Source: Pseudomonas sp. Irchel 3A7 (GTDB taxonomy: Bacteria; Pseudomonadota; Gammaproteobacteria; Pseudomonadales; Pseudomonadaceae). Taken from it: a DNA stretch of 64,000 bases. Shown here in pieces: positions 19,012 through 28,546 of the stretch (positions within the stretch are counted from its first letter, which is position 1; the number at the start of each line of letters is the position of its first letter). The translations under genes were made by a program, and so were the position numbers. The notes below the pieces were generated by a model. It saw only the letters and a list, made by a program, of their open reading frames with translations, ran no database searches and was not told the origin of the DNA. Location: positions 429,193 to 493,192 of the forward strand of contig NZ_FYED01000002.1 of the NCBI RefSeq assembly GCF_900187565.1, in the 5' to 3' direction.

Positions 19012-20042
19012 GACACCTCGACCGCATTGTTCTGTCGCTCGACCAGTTCACCGATGGGTTCAAGGTTCAAACCCATGTCGGCGGCGGTTTCGAGAAACTG
19101 TCGATTGCCTTCGGGGGTTACCGCGATCAGCAGGCCACCACTGGTTTGCGGATCGCACAGCACACGTTTATGCAGTTCCTGAAGACGGCCCAGTTTGCTG
19201 GCGTAACTGTCGAAGTTACGCAACGTGCCACCCGGGATGCAGCCCTGTTCAAGGTAATACTCGACACCCGGCAAGCGCGGCACCCGGTCGTATCGGATTC
19301 GCGCGGTCAGGCGGCTGCCATCCGCCATTTCCACCAGGTGACCCAGCAGGCCAAAACCCGTGACGTCGGTCATCGCCGTCACACCGTCGAGTTTGCCAAA
19401 GCGGCTTCCGGGTTTGTTCAGGGTGCACATCCAGTCCCGGGCCAGGCCGATGTCGGCGGGGCGCAATTTTCCCTTTTTCTCGGCGGTGGTGAGGATGCCG
19501 ATGCCCAGGGGTTTGGTCAGGTAAAGCAGGCAGCCGGCGGTGGCCGTGTCATTGCGCTTCATGTGACGCTTTTCCACCAGGCCGGTAACGGCCAGGCCGA
19601 AGATCGGTTCCGGCGCATCGATGGAGTGCCCGCCCGCCAAGGGGATCCCCGCCTCGTCGCACACCGAACGGCCGCCGCGAATCACTTCCCGGGCAATCTC
19701 CGGCGCCAGTACGTTGACCGGCCAGCCAAGGATCGCAATCGCCATGAGCGGATCGCCGCCCATGGCGTAAATGTCACTGATGGCATTGGTCGCGGCGATG
19801 CGACCGAAATCGAAGGGATCGTCGACGATCGGCATGAAAAAGTCGGTGGTCGACACCACGCCGCGCTCTTCATCGATGGCGTAGACCGCCGCGTCGTCGC
19901 GCGAGGCATTGCCGACCCACAGTTTCGGATCAAGGTTCTGCGCGCCGCTGCCGGCCAGAATCACTTCCAGTACCTGGGGGGAAATCTTGCAACCGCATCC
20001 AGCGCCATGGCTGTATTGGGTCAGACGGATCGGCTCGCTCAT
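19008..20042 (-). CDS. selD: Selenide, water dikinase (selenophosphate synthase)
   Basis: 344 residues. It makes selenophosphate from selenide and ATP. The N-terminal catalytic loop reads [10 protein letters not shown], so the active-site residue is Cys (not selenocysteine), with the essential Lys three residues on. The ATP-binding segments [33 protein letters not shown] and [13 protein letters not shown] are intact. ATG 20042 is used; the longer frame upstream reads through a REPIN. It is the first gene of a selD-selU operon. No selA, selB or selC is in the window, so here the selenophosphate serves at least tRNA modification. Confidence 0.97.
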   Translation of the reverse strand: MSEPIRLTQYSHGAGCGCKISPQVLEVILAGSGAQNLDPKLWVGNASRDDAAVYAIDEERGVVSTTDFFMPIVDDPFDFGRIAATNAISDIYAMGGDPLMAIAILGWPVNVLAPEIAREVIRGGRSVCDEAGIPLAGGHSIDAPEPIFGLAVTGLVEKRHMKRNDTATAGCLLYLTKPLGIGILTTAEKKGKLRPADIGLARDWMCTLNKPGSRFGKLDGVTAMTDVTGFGLLGHLVEMADGSRLTARIRYDRVPRLPGVEYYLEQGCIPGGTLRNFDSYASKLGRLQELHKRVLCDPQTSGGLLIAVTPEGNRQFLETAADMGLNLEPIGELVERQNNAVEVS

Positions 20043-20097
20043 CGGGGTACCTCGTGGGGTTGGTGCGACCGATTCTAGCAGAGCATCCACTTGACCT

Positions 20098-20187
20098 TGT
20101 GGGAGCGAGCCTGCTCGCGAATGCGATCGGACATTCAACATCACTGTTGCCTGTCACACCGCTTTCGCGAGCAGGCTCGCTCCCACA
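20098..20187. repeat. REPIN
   Basis: Canonical arms with loop ACATTCAACATCACTGTTGC. It lies between selD and the quinone reductase gene. Confidence 0.9.
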
Positions 20188-20198
20188 GTGATCGGGGG

Positions 20199-21155
20199 TT
20201 ACGGCAATAGAATCACTTTGTCGCCGCTGCCCTGATTCACTTGCGCATAACGCTCCGGGCCTTCGGCCAACGGCGACTCGAACAACCCTTGCGGCAACGG
20301 CAACAAGTCCTGATCGAAGAATTGACCGAACTGATCCAGCATGGCCGCGCAGGCTTGCACGCCGTACAGCAACGAGTTGATCCCCACTACCGATCCGCCC
20401 TTGCGATACAGCGCCAGTGCCGGCAACTGCACCATGCCGTCCACCGGCGCGGCGATAATGGCAATGCGCCCGAATGTGGCCAACGCTGCGACGGAGGCCG
20501 GTAGCCAAAAGCCGGTGGTGTCGAAAATCACGTCAGCGCCGCCGGTGAACACGGCATTGACCTGTGCGTCCAAGTCTTCGGGCTTGTCCAGTTGCAGCGT
20601 CTGATAACCCTGGGCCTGCAAGTCCTTGACCTGCTCCGGCCGCCGCGCCGCCGCCAGCACCTGGGCACCGCGCACTTTGGCCAATGCCAACGCGGCACTG
20701 CCCACCGCCCCGCCGCCGATCACCAGCAAGCGGGTTTGTGCCGTCACCAGGCTACGTTCCAGCGCGTCCCACGCCGTGGTGTAAGGCACACCGAGACTGG
20801 CGGCCTGGGCAAAGCTCAGGTGAGTGGGCTTGAGTGCGACACCCGCAGCCGGCAGTTTGACGAACTGCGCATGGGAGCCATCGGCAAAAAAGCCCAGTTC
20901 ACGGCCAGTGCCCCACACCGGCTGACCGAGCAGTGCTGGCGGCCCTTCAACGACGATGCCGGCAAAGTCGCGGCCGGGAATCCGCGGCAGGGTGGTGTAG
21001 GGAAAGCGGCCCAGCACGTTCTTCACATCGCTGGGGTTGAGCCCGGCGGCCTTGATCTCGACCAGCACTTCATCGGCGCCGGGAACGGGGGTGGGAACCT
21101 CGACATAGCGCAGGGCCGAGAGATCGCCGGTTTTGTCGAACTGCAACGCTTTCAT
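20199..21155 (-). CDS. Zinc-free medium-chain reductase (NADPH:quinone reductase-like)
   Basis: 318 residues of the MDR superfamily. The N-terminal GroES-like domain (PGADEVLVEIKAAGLNPSDVKNV, PRIPGRDFAGIVVEG) lacks the Cys/His zinc ligands of alcohol dehydrogenases. A Rossmann domain with an NADPH-binding LLVIGGGAVGSAALALAK follows. It likely reduces quinones or alpha,beta-unsaturated carbonyls in the cytosol. It lies 28 bp downstream of the XapX gene, and the AraC gene is further upstream on the same strand, so the AraC protein may regulate it. Confidence 0.85.
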   Translation of the reverse strand: MKALQFDKTGDLSALRYVEVPTPVPGADEVLVEIKAAGLNPSDVKNVLGRFPYTTLPRIPGRDFAGIVVEGPPALLGQPVWGTGRELGFFADGSHAQFVKLPAAGVALKPTHLSFAQAASLGVPYTTAWDALERSLVTAQTRLLVIGGGAVGSAALALAKVRGAQVLAAARRPEQVKDLQAQGYQTLQLDKPEDLDAQVNAVFTGGADVIFDTTGFWLPASVAALATFGRIAIIAAPVDGMVQLPALALYRKGGSVVGINSLLYGVQACAAMLDQFGQFFDQDLLPLPQGLFESPLAEGPERYAQVNQGSGDKVILLP

Positions 21156-21183
21156 GACGTTTCCATCCAGTAAATAAAGGGAT

Positions 21184-21357
21184 TCAGGAGATCCAGCCAG
21201 CCACCAGCTGCCGGCCCATCGGCCAGATTTTTTCGCCGGCCAGCATGCCGAGCAGGCCTATCAGCGCGCTGGCCGGTGGCGCGGGAGAACGGAAATCCAG
21301 GGCACCGTAGAGCAGGCCGACGCCCAGGCCGATAACAAGTGAAATGAAGTAGCTCAT
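21184..21357 (-). CDS. XapX-domain (DUF1427) small membrane protein
   Basis: 57 residues with two hydrophobic helices and the XapX signature: LVIGLGVGLLYGALDFRSPAPPA-type loop, then ALIGLLGMLAGEKI. These small proteins are commonly found near reductase and xanthosine-transport genes; no activity is established. ATG 21357 is chosen because it starts directly at the first helix. It is probably co-transcribed with the quinone reductase gene. Confidence 0.85.
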   Translation of the reverse strand: MSYFISLVIGLGVGLLYGALDFRSPAPPASALIGLLGMLAGEKIWPMGRQLVAGWIS

Positions 21358-21455
21358 GGCAGACTCCGGGGGCAATTGAGGTATGCCCAAAGTCTAGGGA
21401 TCGGTGACGGCGAGCATCGGCCAAGTGCTTCTGAATTTCGGCCAAACCTTGCCCC

Positions 21456-21555
21456 TGTAGGAGCGAGCTTGCTCGCGATGGACTCGAGGGCCCCGCGGGG
21501 CATCTGGTTTTACGCGTTATCGTTGACGCCCATCGCGAGCGAGCTCGCTCCTACA
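21456..21555. repeat. REPIN of the GAGCGAGCTTGCTCGCGATG family
   Basis: Third REP family in the window, with TGTAGGAG/CTCCTACA ends. The loop has a GGGCCCCGCGGGGC palindrome. The right arm overlaps the 3' end of the AraC gene, whose stop codon lies at 21510-21512 inside the element. Confidence 0.9.
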
Positions 21556-22316
21556 AACTGCGAAGGCGCGACACCCAGTTCCCGGCGGAACATGTCGCTG
21601 AAACTGCTGGGGGAATAGCCCAACTCCCGGGCAATCGCACTGACCGGCACACCCTGGATCAATTCGGCCGCCGCCGTCGCCAGTTGCACCTGCCGCCGCC
21701 ATTCGGCAAAGCCCATGCCCAGGCCATCCTTGAACAGCCGAGCCAGGGTGCGCACGCTGGCACCGGCGTTTTGCGCATGTTGTTCGAAAGGAATGTCCAG
21801 GGATGGCTGGGCCATGACCGCCTGGCACAGGTTCATCAGGCGCCGGTCCGAATCGTCCGGCAGCGGGATTTTCATCAGCGAGCGCCTGGCCCGCTTGAGC
21901 TCCAGCAATGCCAGCCCCACCAAGGCTTCGTAATACTCCGGGGCACCGTCGTCGCCCTGCTCCACCAGGCCGACGATCAACTCGCGCAACAACCCGCCGA
22001 TTTCGATCACTTGCACGCTGTCATCGAGCGTTGCCGCCAGGGAGGGTCGCAGGTAGATGTTGCGCATCTGCAGGTCTGACACCACCCGGATGGCATGGGG
22101 CACGCCCGGCGGCAACCACACCGCTCGCTGCGGCGGCACCACCAGCGCCTCATGGGGCGTCTCGACCCACATCACCCCGCTCATCGCATACAGCAATTGC
22201 CCCCAGACATGCTCATGCGGCTCGATGAACAACCCGCGCGGATACGTTCGCGCCAGCGGTTGCACGGGCACATCGGTGTCACTCAGATCCGGCGGGGCGG
22301 CAAGGGCCATGGGCAA
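21510..22316 (-). CDS. AraC-family regulator with REP-encoded C-terminus
   Basis: 268 residues. An N-terminal cupin-like sensor domain (about 20-120: YPRGLFIEPHEHVWGQLLYA, VVPPQRAVWLPPGVPHAI) is followed by two helix-turn-helices at the C-terminus (ASVRTLARLFKDGLGMGFAEW; VSAIARELGYSPSSFSDMFRRE). The conserved domain ends at LGVAPSQF. The final residues VGASSLAMGVNDNA and the stop are translated from the adjacent REPIN. It is a likely regulator of the XapX-reductase pair downstream on the same strand. Confidence 0.88.
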   Translation of the reverse strand: MPMALAAPPDLSDTDVPVQPLARTYPRGLFIEPHEHVWGQLLYAMSGVMWVETPHEALVVPPQRAVWLPPGVPHAIRVVSDLQMRNIYLRPSLAATLDDSVQVIEIGGLLRELIVGLVEQGDDGAPEYYEALVGLALLELKRARRSLMKIPLPDDSDRRLMNLCQAVMAQPSLDIPFEQHAQNAGASVRTLARLFKDGLGMGFAEWRRQVQLATAAAELIQGVPVSAIARELGYSPSSFSDMFRRELGVAPSQFVGASSLAMGVNDNA

Positions 22317-22457
22317 TGATCATTGGGGTTGGCGGAAGGCTTTATGTTAACCAGACGCCAGACAGCCCGCCAGAGAGCGCAACCGTCTGACAATCCGAAT
22401 GAATTTTCCGTGTGGCCTGCGATCCGTTTATGTACAACAGGGAGGAATACGGGCCAT

Positions 22458-22685
22458 ATGAACAGCGCAAAACTTTTCGTCATTGACTACACCCTTCATG
22501 GCGTGCCCAAGTCGTTCATTATCCGTCTGGACAAAATGGACAACGCCGAAGCCTGGCATTGGGCCAGTTGCGATGCGGGGGTCGGCCGGATTCCGCGCTT
22601 TGGCCGGGAGAAGGTGCAGAAGACCAGCAAGCCGATGGCAGAGAAATTCGGCGTGGAAAACGTCAAGTGGCGGCCGGCGAATTGA
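22458..22685 (+). CDS. Small conserved pseudomonad protein (DUF6555-like)
   Basis: 75 residues, rich in Trp and charged residues: LFVIDYTLHGVPKSFIIRLD, NAEAWHWASCDAGVGRIP, ENVKWRPAN. From memory it matches a short Pseudomonas family annotated as DUF6555, of unknown function. There is no signal peptide or membrane segment. ATG 22458 has GGAGGAATACGG upstream. A terminator follows at 22700. It is divergent from the AraC gene. Confidence 0.7.
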   Translation: MNSAKLFVIDYTLHGVPKSFIIRLDKMDNAEAWHWASCDAGVGRIPRFGREKVQKTSKPMAEKFGVENVKWRPAN

Positions 22686-22699
22686 GGCCTCTTGAAACT

Positions 22700-22730
22700 A
22701 AAAGCGGAGCCCGATCAGGCTCCACTTTTT
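22700..22730. terminator. Bidirectional rho-independent terminator
   Basis: AAAGCGGAGCC-CGATCA-GGCTCCACTTTTT. The stem is flanked by an A-run on the left and a T-run on the right, between the convergent DUF6555-like and metallothionein genes. Confidence 0.88.
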
Positions 22731-22746
22731 CAATGCGCGATCGCCA

Positions 22747-22908
22747 TCAGCCATGGGCGCACTTGCAGCCTTGATGGACACATTCCTCACCGTGCTCATG
22801 GTGCTTGGCGCAGGCTTCACAGCAATAGTGTTTGCCGTGACGCACGATCGGATGCTCGCCAAGCTTGCAGTTACATTTCGGACAGTCACACTTGCGGTCG
22901 TCGGTCAT
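22747..22908 (-). CDS. Bacterial metallothionein
   Basis: 53 residues with 10 Cys and 8 His. The N-terminal zinc-finger-like cluster is KCDCPKCNCKLG, the central part HYCCEACAKHH, and the tail ECVHQGCKCAHG. This matches the pseudomonad PmtA/SmtA type, which binds Zn, Cd or Cu in a four-metal cluster and buffers the cytosol. ATG 22908 is chosen over an upstream in-frame start because MTDDRKC is the usual beginning. No ArsR/SmtB repressor gene is next to it. Confidence 0.92.
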   Translation of the reverse strand: MTDDRKCDCPKCNCKLGEHPIVRHGKHYCCEACAKHHEHGEECVHQGCKCAHG

Positions 22909-22975
22909 GGAGCGGACTCCTTTTGTGGTGGTCGTCGGGGGGCTGGACAAACACCCCGTCTACCCAGTGTAGGAG

Positions 22976-23428
22976 TCAGGCCCGACTGCTGCTGCGATAC
23001 ATGAACACCAGCGCCAGGCCCAACAGCGCCATGGCCACTATCCGACTGCCGGACAATTCGATTGCCGGATTGCCCAGCCAGCCAAAATTGTCGATCAACA
23101 TCCCCATCCCCAACTGCCCGACAATCACCGCCACTGTCGCCACCGCAGTCCCGATCCGTGGCACCGCGCCCACCATCACCATCATGTAGACGACACCAAA
23201 CAGTGCGCCACTGAGCTGCCACTTCGGCACGTCCAGCAGGCTCACGGCATGGGCCGGTTCGAAAAATACAATCAGCAACCCGGTGCTCACCGCCCCGACC
23301 ACGAACGTCAGCAAACTGCTGCGCAGCACGCCAACCGTTTCACCCAGACGCCCGTTGATGGCGGCCTGCACACTCAGCACCGCACCGGCCGCCACGACCA
23401 CCACCAGCAAAATAATCAGACTCATCAT
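22976..23428 (-). CDS. YdcZ-type DMT permease, second half of a pair
   Basis: 150 residues with five predicted membrane helices, the normal size of the YdcZ (DUF606) half-transporters (VQAAINGRLGETVGVLRSSLLTF, VYMMVMVGAVPRIGTAVATVAV). The start overlaps the stop of the homologous gene upstream (ATGA), indicating coupling and probably a heterodimer. The substrate is unknown. Confidence 0.85.
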   Translation of the reverse strand: MMSLIILLVVVVAAGAVLSVQAAINGRLGETVGVLRSSLLTFVVGAVSTGLLIVFFEPAHAVSLLDVPKWQLSGALFGVVYMMVMVGAVPRIGTAVATVAVIVGQLGMGMLIDNFGWLGNPAIELSGSRIVAMALLGLALVFMYRSSSRA

Positions 23429-23922
23429 CAACCCCGAGCAATCAGAACAAGTGCCGCGACAATCAGCAGCAAGGCCAGCCAGCGCTGCGCATTGACCTTT
23501 TTCCGGGGGGCGCCGAACCAGCCGAAGTGGTCGATCAGCACACTTTTGCCGACCTGCCCCGACAGGATCGCGATCATGGTCATGGCAATGCCGATGTGCG
23601 GCGTGGCCAGCGTCAGCACCACCACGTAGATCGGCCCGAGAAAGCCGCCGATCAATTGCCAGCGCGGCAGTTCGCTCAGGGCCGGCCCCCGCTGCGGGCC
23701 GCTGAACAGCAACAGCAGAAACAGAATCGCCGAGCCAACGCCGAAGATGCTCAAGGTCGCCCACAAGTGCCCGACCTGAACGCCCAGAGGCCCGAGCAGC
23801 CCGGCTTCTACGGAAAGGCCCATGCCGGCCAGGATGACCAGGGGCAACAGCAACAGCCGTAGCCCGGGCTTGGTCGTGGGCGTTGCAGTAACGCCAACGC
23901 TGTCGATTGAAGAAGATTGCAT
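23428..23922 (-). CDS. YdcZ-type DMT permease, first half of a pair
   Basis: 164 residues, homologous to the protein encoded immediately downstream: LGVQVGHLWATLSIFGVG, FLGPIYVVVLTLATPHIGIAM, GQVGKSVLIDHFGWFG. It has five membrane helices with a short hydrophilic N-terminus (SSSIDSVGVTATPTTK). The shared D-(H/N)-F-G-W-(F/L)-G motif shows the two arose by duplication. A LysR gene is divergent 209 bp upstream and probably controls both. Confidence 0.85.
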   Translation of the reverse strand: MQSSSIDSVGVTATPTTKPGLRLLLLPLVILAGMGLSVEAGLLGPLGVQVGHLWATLSIFGVGSAILFLLLLFSGPQRGPALSELPRWQLIGGFLGPIYVVVLTLATPHIGIAMTMIAILSGQVGKSVLIDHFGWFGAPRKKVNAQRWLALLLIVAALVLIARG

Positions 23923-23961
23923 AAGGAAACACCTGTCGTTCATCAGATAAAACACGAACCC

Positions 23962-24052
23962 TGTGGGAGCGAGCCTGCTCGCGAAGAGGTCCGGTCAGTC
24001 AACATCTCTGGTGAATGACCCTCCGCATTCTCAATGCATGCCCGCTCCCACA
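23962..24052. repeat. REPIN, right arm decayed
   Basis: The left arm is canonical. The right arm keeps only CCGC, ATGCATG and CCCGCTCCCACA. It lies in the divergent promoter region between the permease pair and the LysR gene. Confidence 0.75.
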
Positions 24053-24131
24053 ATTATCCGGTGGCGATGCTTTGCGATAAATGGGAGCATCCTGACAACA
24101 CTTTTGCGCATCTCGCATAGCAGGACGAATC

Positions 24132-25067
24132 ATGCAGGGCTTCAACGAACTGGGATTCAAGGCGCTTCGGCTGTTTGTCGCAGTGCTCGACCACGGCAGC
24201 TTTTCCGAAGTCGCCCGCCGCGAAGGCCTGGCGCCCTCTTCCATTTCTCGACAAATCCAGCTGATGGAACAGGCCCTGAGCCAGCAATTGCTCTATCGTC
24301 ACACCCGTGCCGTCACGCCCACCGAAGCCGGGCGCATGCTCGGTCACCATGCGCGGCTGGTGCTGGTGCAACTGGAGGAAGCCGAACAGGCCCTGCAGGA
24401 ACAGCAAAGCGAACCCAGCGGCCTGGTGCGGATCAATGCGCCGGTGGTGTTCGGTCAACGGCACCTGACGCCGTGGCTGGGGCAGTTATGCGCGCGTTAC
24501 CCGAAACTGCAATTGGATATCCAGCAGACCGACAGTTACATCGACCCCCTGCAGGAAGGCGCCGACCTGCTGTTCCGCATCGGGCCGCTGCACGACTCCA
24601 GCATGCAGGCGCGGATCCTGGCCCCCCATCGCTTTCAGGTTGCGGCGAGCCCGGCTTATCTTGAGCGGCACGGCACGCCGCAACATCCCGCTGACCTGGC
24701 GTCCCACCAGTGCCTGGCCTACAAGGGCGTCACCGGTCAACAGCGCTGGTTCTTCCGCAAGGGCCAGCAGCCTTGGACACCCTGTTCGGTGAAGGGGCCG
24801 ATCACCGGCAACCACGCCGACACCCTGACCCAGGCCGCTGAACAGGGCCTGGGGCTGGTGATGTTTCCGTCATGGCTGATCGGGGAAGCGGTGCGCAACG
24901 GCACGCTGGTGCCGGTGCTGGGGAACTATCAGGTGTCGAACAGCCTTGAGCCGCAGCAGATCGCCGTGCTCTGGCCCGGGAGCCGACGCCTGTCAGTGAA
25001 GGTGCGGACGGTGATTGATTTCTTTGTCGAGTGTTTTGGCGAGGTGCCGTACTGGGACAGACCCTAA
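24132..25067 (+). CDS. LysR-family transcriptional regulator
   Basis: 311 residues. The winged helix is at the N-terminus (LFVAVLDHGSFSEVARREGLA, PSSISRQIQLMEQALSQQLL, TPTEAG), followed by the periplasmic-binding-protein-like effector domain (RINAPVVFGQRHLTPWLGQL, EQGLGLVMFPSWLIGEAV). It lies divergent from the YdcZ-type permease pair, the classical arrangement for a LysR regulator and its target. The effector is unknown. Confidence 0.9.
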   Translation: MQGFNELGFKALRLFVAVLDHGSFSEVARREGLAPSSISRQIQLMEQALSQQLLYRHTRAVTPTEAGRMLGHHARLVLVQLEEAEQALQEQQSEPSGLVRINAPVVFGQRHLTPWLGQLCARYPKLQLDIQQTDSYIDPLQEGADLLFRIGPLHDSSMQARILAPHRFQVAASPAYLERHGTPQHPADLASHQCLAYKGVTGQQRWFFRKGQQPWTPCSVKGPITGNHADTLTQAAEQGLGLVMFPSWLIGEAVRNGTLVPVLGNYQVSNSLEPQQIAVLWPGSRRLSVKVRTVIDFFVECFGEVPYWDRP

Positions 25068-25083
25068 TCACTGCCTGGCCACC

Positions 25084-25172
25084 TGTGGGAGCGAGCCTGC
25101 TCGCGAAAGCGGTCTATCTGTCACATTGATGCTGAATGTGCCGACGTCTTCGCGAGCAGGCTCGCTCCCACA
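25084..25172. repeat. REPIN, near-identical to the one at 26958
   Basis: Canonical arms. The loop is CGGTCTATCTGTCACATTGA then TGCTGAATGTGCCGACG. It differs from the copy at 26958-27046 at only two positions. Confidence 0.92.
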
Positions 25173-25188
25173 GGTTCTACGGTGTCTG

Positions 25189-26871
25189 TCAGATACGGAA
25201 CTGTCCGACCAGATTGCCCAGCCGTTGTCCCAGATCCGCCAGACTGCGCGATGTCTGCGCACCCAGTTGGGTCTCACCGGCCACGTTATCCACCGCCACC
25301 GCGATCTGATGCACGCTGCGGTTGATCTCTTCAGCCACGGCAGTCTGTTCTTCGGCGGCACTGGCGATCTGCGCGTTCATCGAATTGATGGTGGCGATCA
25401 GCTGCGCCATGGTGTCCAGGGACGCACCGGCTTCGTTGGCCTGGGCCGAAGTGCCGTCACCGGCCTCGCTGGAGCGGCGCATGGCCTCCACCGCCGACTG
25501 GGTACCGGCCTGCAAGCGGTCGATCATGCCCTGGATTTCCTGGGTGCTGATTTGCGTGCGACTGGCCAGCGCCCGCACCTCATCGGCCACCACCGCAAAA
25601 CCACGCCCGGCCTCACCGGCGCGGGCCGCTTCGATGGCCGCGTTGAGCGCCAGCAGGTTGGTCTGTTCGGCAATCGAGCGGATCACCCCGAGCACACTGA
25701 CAATCGATGACACGTCTTTTTGCAGGCTGTCCAGGGACACGCCGCTGCTGCGGATGTCATCCACCAGCGCATGAATCTTCACGATGCTGCCAGCCACCAC
25801 ACGCTTGGCGGCCTGGCCTTCTTCATCGGTCTGCTGCGCGGCCACCGCGGCGTTTTGCGCGCTCTTGGCCACTTCCTGGGCGGCGGCGGACATTTCATTG
25901 ATCGCCGTGGCGACCTGATCGGTTTCGTGACGCTGGCGCTCCATGGCCTGGTCCGAACGCTGGGCCTGGTCGGAGACCTGATTCACCAGCCCGGTCAGTT
26001 GCGAGGTCATTTCGGTGATCTGGCGCACCAGGCCATGGATCTTGTCGACAAAACGGTTGAACGAACCGGCCAGTTCGCCCAACTCATCCTGGCTGGTGAT
26101 GGCCAGACGGCGAGTCAGGTCGCCCTCGCCCGCCGCAATGTCGTCGAGGTTGTTTTTCATCAGGTTCAGCGGACGCAGGATGGTGTTGGCCAACAGCATC
26201 CCCGCCGCGGCAATCAGCAACAGCACCACCACCGCCACGCCGACAATGCTCAGCACCACGCCTTGCATGCGTTCCTGGACCTTGGCTTGGACCACGGCCA
26301 CTTGCGCCTCGATGCCGTCGAGGTTGACCGAGGTACCGACCGCCATGTCCCACTTCGGCAGGTATTCGGTGTAGCCGAGCTTGGGCACCAGCACCTGATT
26401 GTTGCCCGGCAGCGGCGAGCTGTATTGCAGGTAATGCGTACCGTCCTTGGCGACTTTCACCAGGTCACGGTTGACGTAGACGCCGTTGGGATCGCGGTTG
26501 TCCTTGAAGCTTTTGCCCACGCCTTCCGGGTCGTTGGCCTTGAACAGGCGCACAGTCTCGGAGTCGTAGCCAAAGAAGTAGCCGTCTTTTCCGTACTTGA
26601 TGTTCGACAGCAGCTTGATCGCCTGGGCCCGCGCCGCGTCATCGCCTTGGGCGGCGGCGTCGTACAGCGGCTTGATCGTGGTCATGGCCACGGCAACGTA
26701 ACTTTGCAATGTGGCCTTGGCATCGCTGAGCAGGCGCTCGCGGGTTTCCTCGACTTCCTGCCGGGCCTGGCCCTGCAGGATGAACAACGTGGTCAGGCTG
26801 ATGACCAGCGCAAAGAGCAGCACCGGCAGGACGGCAAGGGACAGGACTTTGGCCTTCAGGCTCATGCGCAT
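25189..26871 (-). CDS. Methyl-accepting chemotaxis protein with single Cache domain
   Basis: About 560 residues. TM1 is at 5-28. A periplasmic single-Cache (sCache_2) domain lies at about 30-185 ([34 protein letters not shown]), TM2 at about 190-212 and HAMP at 212-265. The signalling domain carries the hairpin tip [18 protein letters not shown] and [14 protein letters not shown]. sCache_2 receptors often detect small organic acids. The start is 26871 or the ATG two codons later. GCCAATAA upstream (26889-26896) resembles a sigma-28 -10 element, but the -35 spacing is wrong. The gene is flanked by two near-identical REPINs. Confidence 0.93.
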   Translation of the reverse strand: MRMSLKAKVLSLAVLPVLLFALVISLTTLFILQGQARQEVEETRERLLSDAKATLQSYVAVAMTTIKPLYDAAAQGDDAARAQAIKLLSNIKYGKDGYFFGYDSETVRLFKANDPEGVGKSFKDNRDPNGVYVNRDLVKVAKDGTHYLQYSSPLPGNNQVLVPKLGYTEYLPKWDMAVGTSVNLDGIEAQVAVVQAKVQERMQGVVLSIVGVAVVVLLLIAAAGMLLANTILRPLNLMKNNLDDIAAGEGDLTRRLAITSQDELGELAGSFNRFVDKIHGLVRQITEMTSQLTGLVNQVSDQAQRSDQAMERQRHETDQVATAINEMSAAAQEVAKSAQNAAVAAQQTDEEGQAAKRVVAGSIVKIHALVDDIRSSGVSLDSLQKDVSSIVSVLGVIRSIAEQTNLLALNAAIEAARAGEAGRGFAVVADEVRALASRTQISTQEIQGMIDRLQAGTQSAVEAMRRSSEAGDGTSAQANEAGASLDTMAQLIATINSMNAQIASAAEEQTAVAEEINRSVHQIAVAVDNVAGETQLGAQTSRSLADLGQRLGNLVGQFRI

Positions 26872-26957
26872 GACGTTCACTCTTGATTTTATTGGCGTGG
26901 GTAAAGGCTTTAACGGCACGCCAGGTCAAAAGTTGAGGTCAAGGTCACACTGCCCCT

Positions 26958-27046
26958 TGTGGGAGCGAGCCTGCTCGCGAATGCGGTCTATCTGTCACAT
27001 TGATGCTGAATGTGCCGACGCCTTCGCGAGCAGGCTCGCTCCCACA
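26958..27046. repeat. REPIN, near-identical to the one at 25084
   Basis: Canonical arms with the same CGGTCTATCTGTCACATTGA loop as the copy at 25084. It lies upstream of the chemoreceptor and after the antiporter stop. Confidence 0.92.
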
Positions 27047-27059
27047 GGGGTAATCGGGG

Positions 27060-28376
27060 TTACAGGACCATCGCGGCCAACCAGCCAAACGCCAGCAACG
27101 GCAGGTTGTAGTGCAGGAAGGTCGGGACCACGGTGTCCCAGATGTGGTGATGCTGGCCGTCGATGTTCAGGCCGGAGGTCGGGCCGAGGGTCGAATCCGA
27201 GGCCGGCGAACCGGCGTCACCCAGGGCGCCGGCGGTGCCGACGATGCACACGATGGCGATCGGACTGAAGCCCAGCTGCACGCACAACGGCACGAAAATC
27301 ACCGCCAGGATCGGCACCGTGGAAAATGACGAGCCGATGCCCATGGTCACCAGCAGACCGACCAGCAGCATCAGCAAGGCACCCACGGCTTTGCTGTGGC
27401 CGATCCACGCAGCGGAGGTTTCGACCAGCGTCTGCACTTGCCCGGTGGCCTTGATCACTTCGCCGAACCCGGAGGCGGCAATCATGATGAAGCCGATCAT
27501 CGCCATCATCTTCATGCCTTCGGTGAACAGGTCGTCGGTGTCACGCCACTTGACGATGCCTGACACCGAGAAAATCAGGAAGCCGGCCAGCGCGCCGATA
27601 ATCATCGAGTCCAGCAGCAACTGAATGATGAACGCCGCCGCAATGGCCAGGCCCGCCACCATCAGGCTCAACGGGTTGTATTGCACCGCCACCTGTTCCA
27701 CTTGCTCGATTTTTTCCAGGTCGTAGACACGCTTCTTGCGGTAGCTGATAAAGGCCACCCCGAGCCCGACCAGCATGCCCAGCGCCGGGATACCCATGGC
27801 GTGGGTGACGTTGATGCCGCTGATATCCACGCCGCTGCGGGCGACGTTGGCCAGCAGGATTTCATTGAGGAAGATATTGCCGAAACCTACTGGCAGGAAC
27901 ATGTACGGGGTGATCAGGCCGAAGGTGATGACACAGGCGATCAACCGGCGGTCCAGCTGCAGCTTGGTCAGCACGTATAAAAGCGGCGGCACCAGCAACG
28001 GAATGAAAGCGATATGGATCGGCAAGATGTTCTGCGAGGCAATGGCCACCACCCAGAGCAGGCCGATCAGCAACCATTTGACCTGGCGGCCACCGGTGGC
28101 GTGCTGGCGATCAACCATCGCCAGTGCCCTGTCGGCCAGGGCATGGGCCAGGCCGGATTTGGCAATGGCCACGGCGAAAGCGCCGAGCAACGCGTAGGAC
28201 AAGGCTACCGTCGCCCCTCCACCGAGGCCGCTGTTGAACGCCTTGAGCGTCGCGTCGATGCCAAGGCCACCGGTCAGGCCACCCACCAGCGCACCGACGA
28301 TCAGCGCGATGACCACATGCACGCGGGACAAACTGAGTATCAGCATGATGCCGACCGCGGCAATCACTGCATTCAT
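27060..28376 (-). CDS. Na+/H+ antiporter-family (NhaC-like) membrane protein
   Basis: 438 residues with about 11 hydrophobic segments. Conserved features of this ion-transporter-like family are visible: [57 protein letters not shown] and [20 protein letters not shown]. The last is a signature also seen in amino-acid/H+ antiporters of this group. It sits in the inner membrane. Whether it moves Na+ or an organic cation is open. ATG 28376 is selected because [12 protein letters not shown] starts the first helix; the upstream frame includes REP sequence. Confidence 0.85.
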   Translation of the reverse strand: MNAVIAAVGIMLILSLSRVHVVIALIVGALVGGLTGGLGIDATLKAFNSGLGGGATVALSYALLGAFAVAIAKSGLAHALADRALAMVDRQHATGGRQVKWLLIGLLWVVAIASQNILPIHIAFIPLLVPPLLYVLTKLQLDRRLIACVITFGLITPYMFLPVGFGNIFLNEILLANVARSGVDISGINVTHAMGIPALGMLVGLGVAFISYRKKRVYDLEKIEQVEQVAVQYNPLSLMVAGLAIAAAFIIQLLLDSMIIGALAGFLIFSVSGIVKWRDTDDLFTEGMKMMAMIGFIMIAASGFGEVIKATGQVQTLVETSAAWIGHSKAVGALLMLLVGLLVTMGIGSSFSTVPILAVIFVPLCVQLGFSPIAIVCIVGTAGALGDAGSPASDSTLGPTSGLNIDGQHHHIWDTVVPTFLHYNLPLLAFGWLAAMVL

Positions 28377-28546
28377 TTCACTACCTCGAGGCAAACGGAA
28401 AGACTCCGTCCGGCAGTCTGCGAGAGCCGCCAGCGGAACAGGGAATGGTTTTATTAGAGGGCGCGCACTGTGCCGCAGACTCGGGCCGGTGTCAAAGCAC
28501 CTCGGCCCTGCGGATATGTAACTGCGTGTGTTGACCTGCAATGACC

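Noticed and set aside
26889..26911. Sigma-28 promoter for the Cache chemoreceptor at 25189-26871
   Set aside because: GCCAATAA is a fair -10, but the nearest TAAA is only 12 bases away instead of 15, so I do not list it as a promoter.
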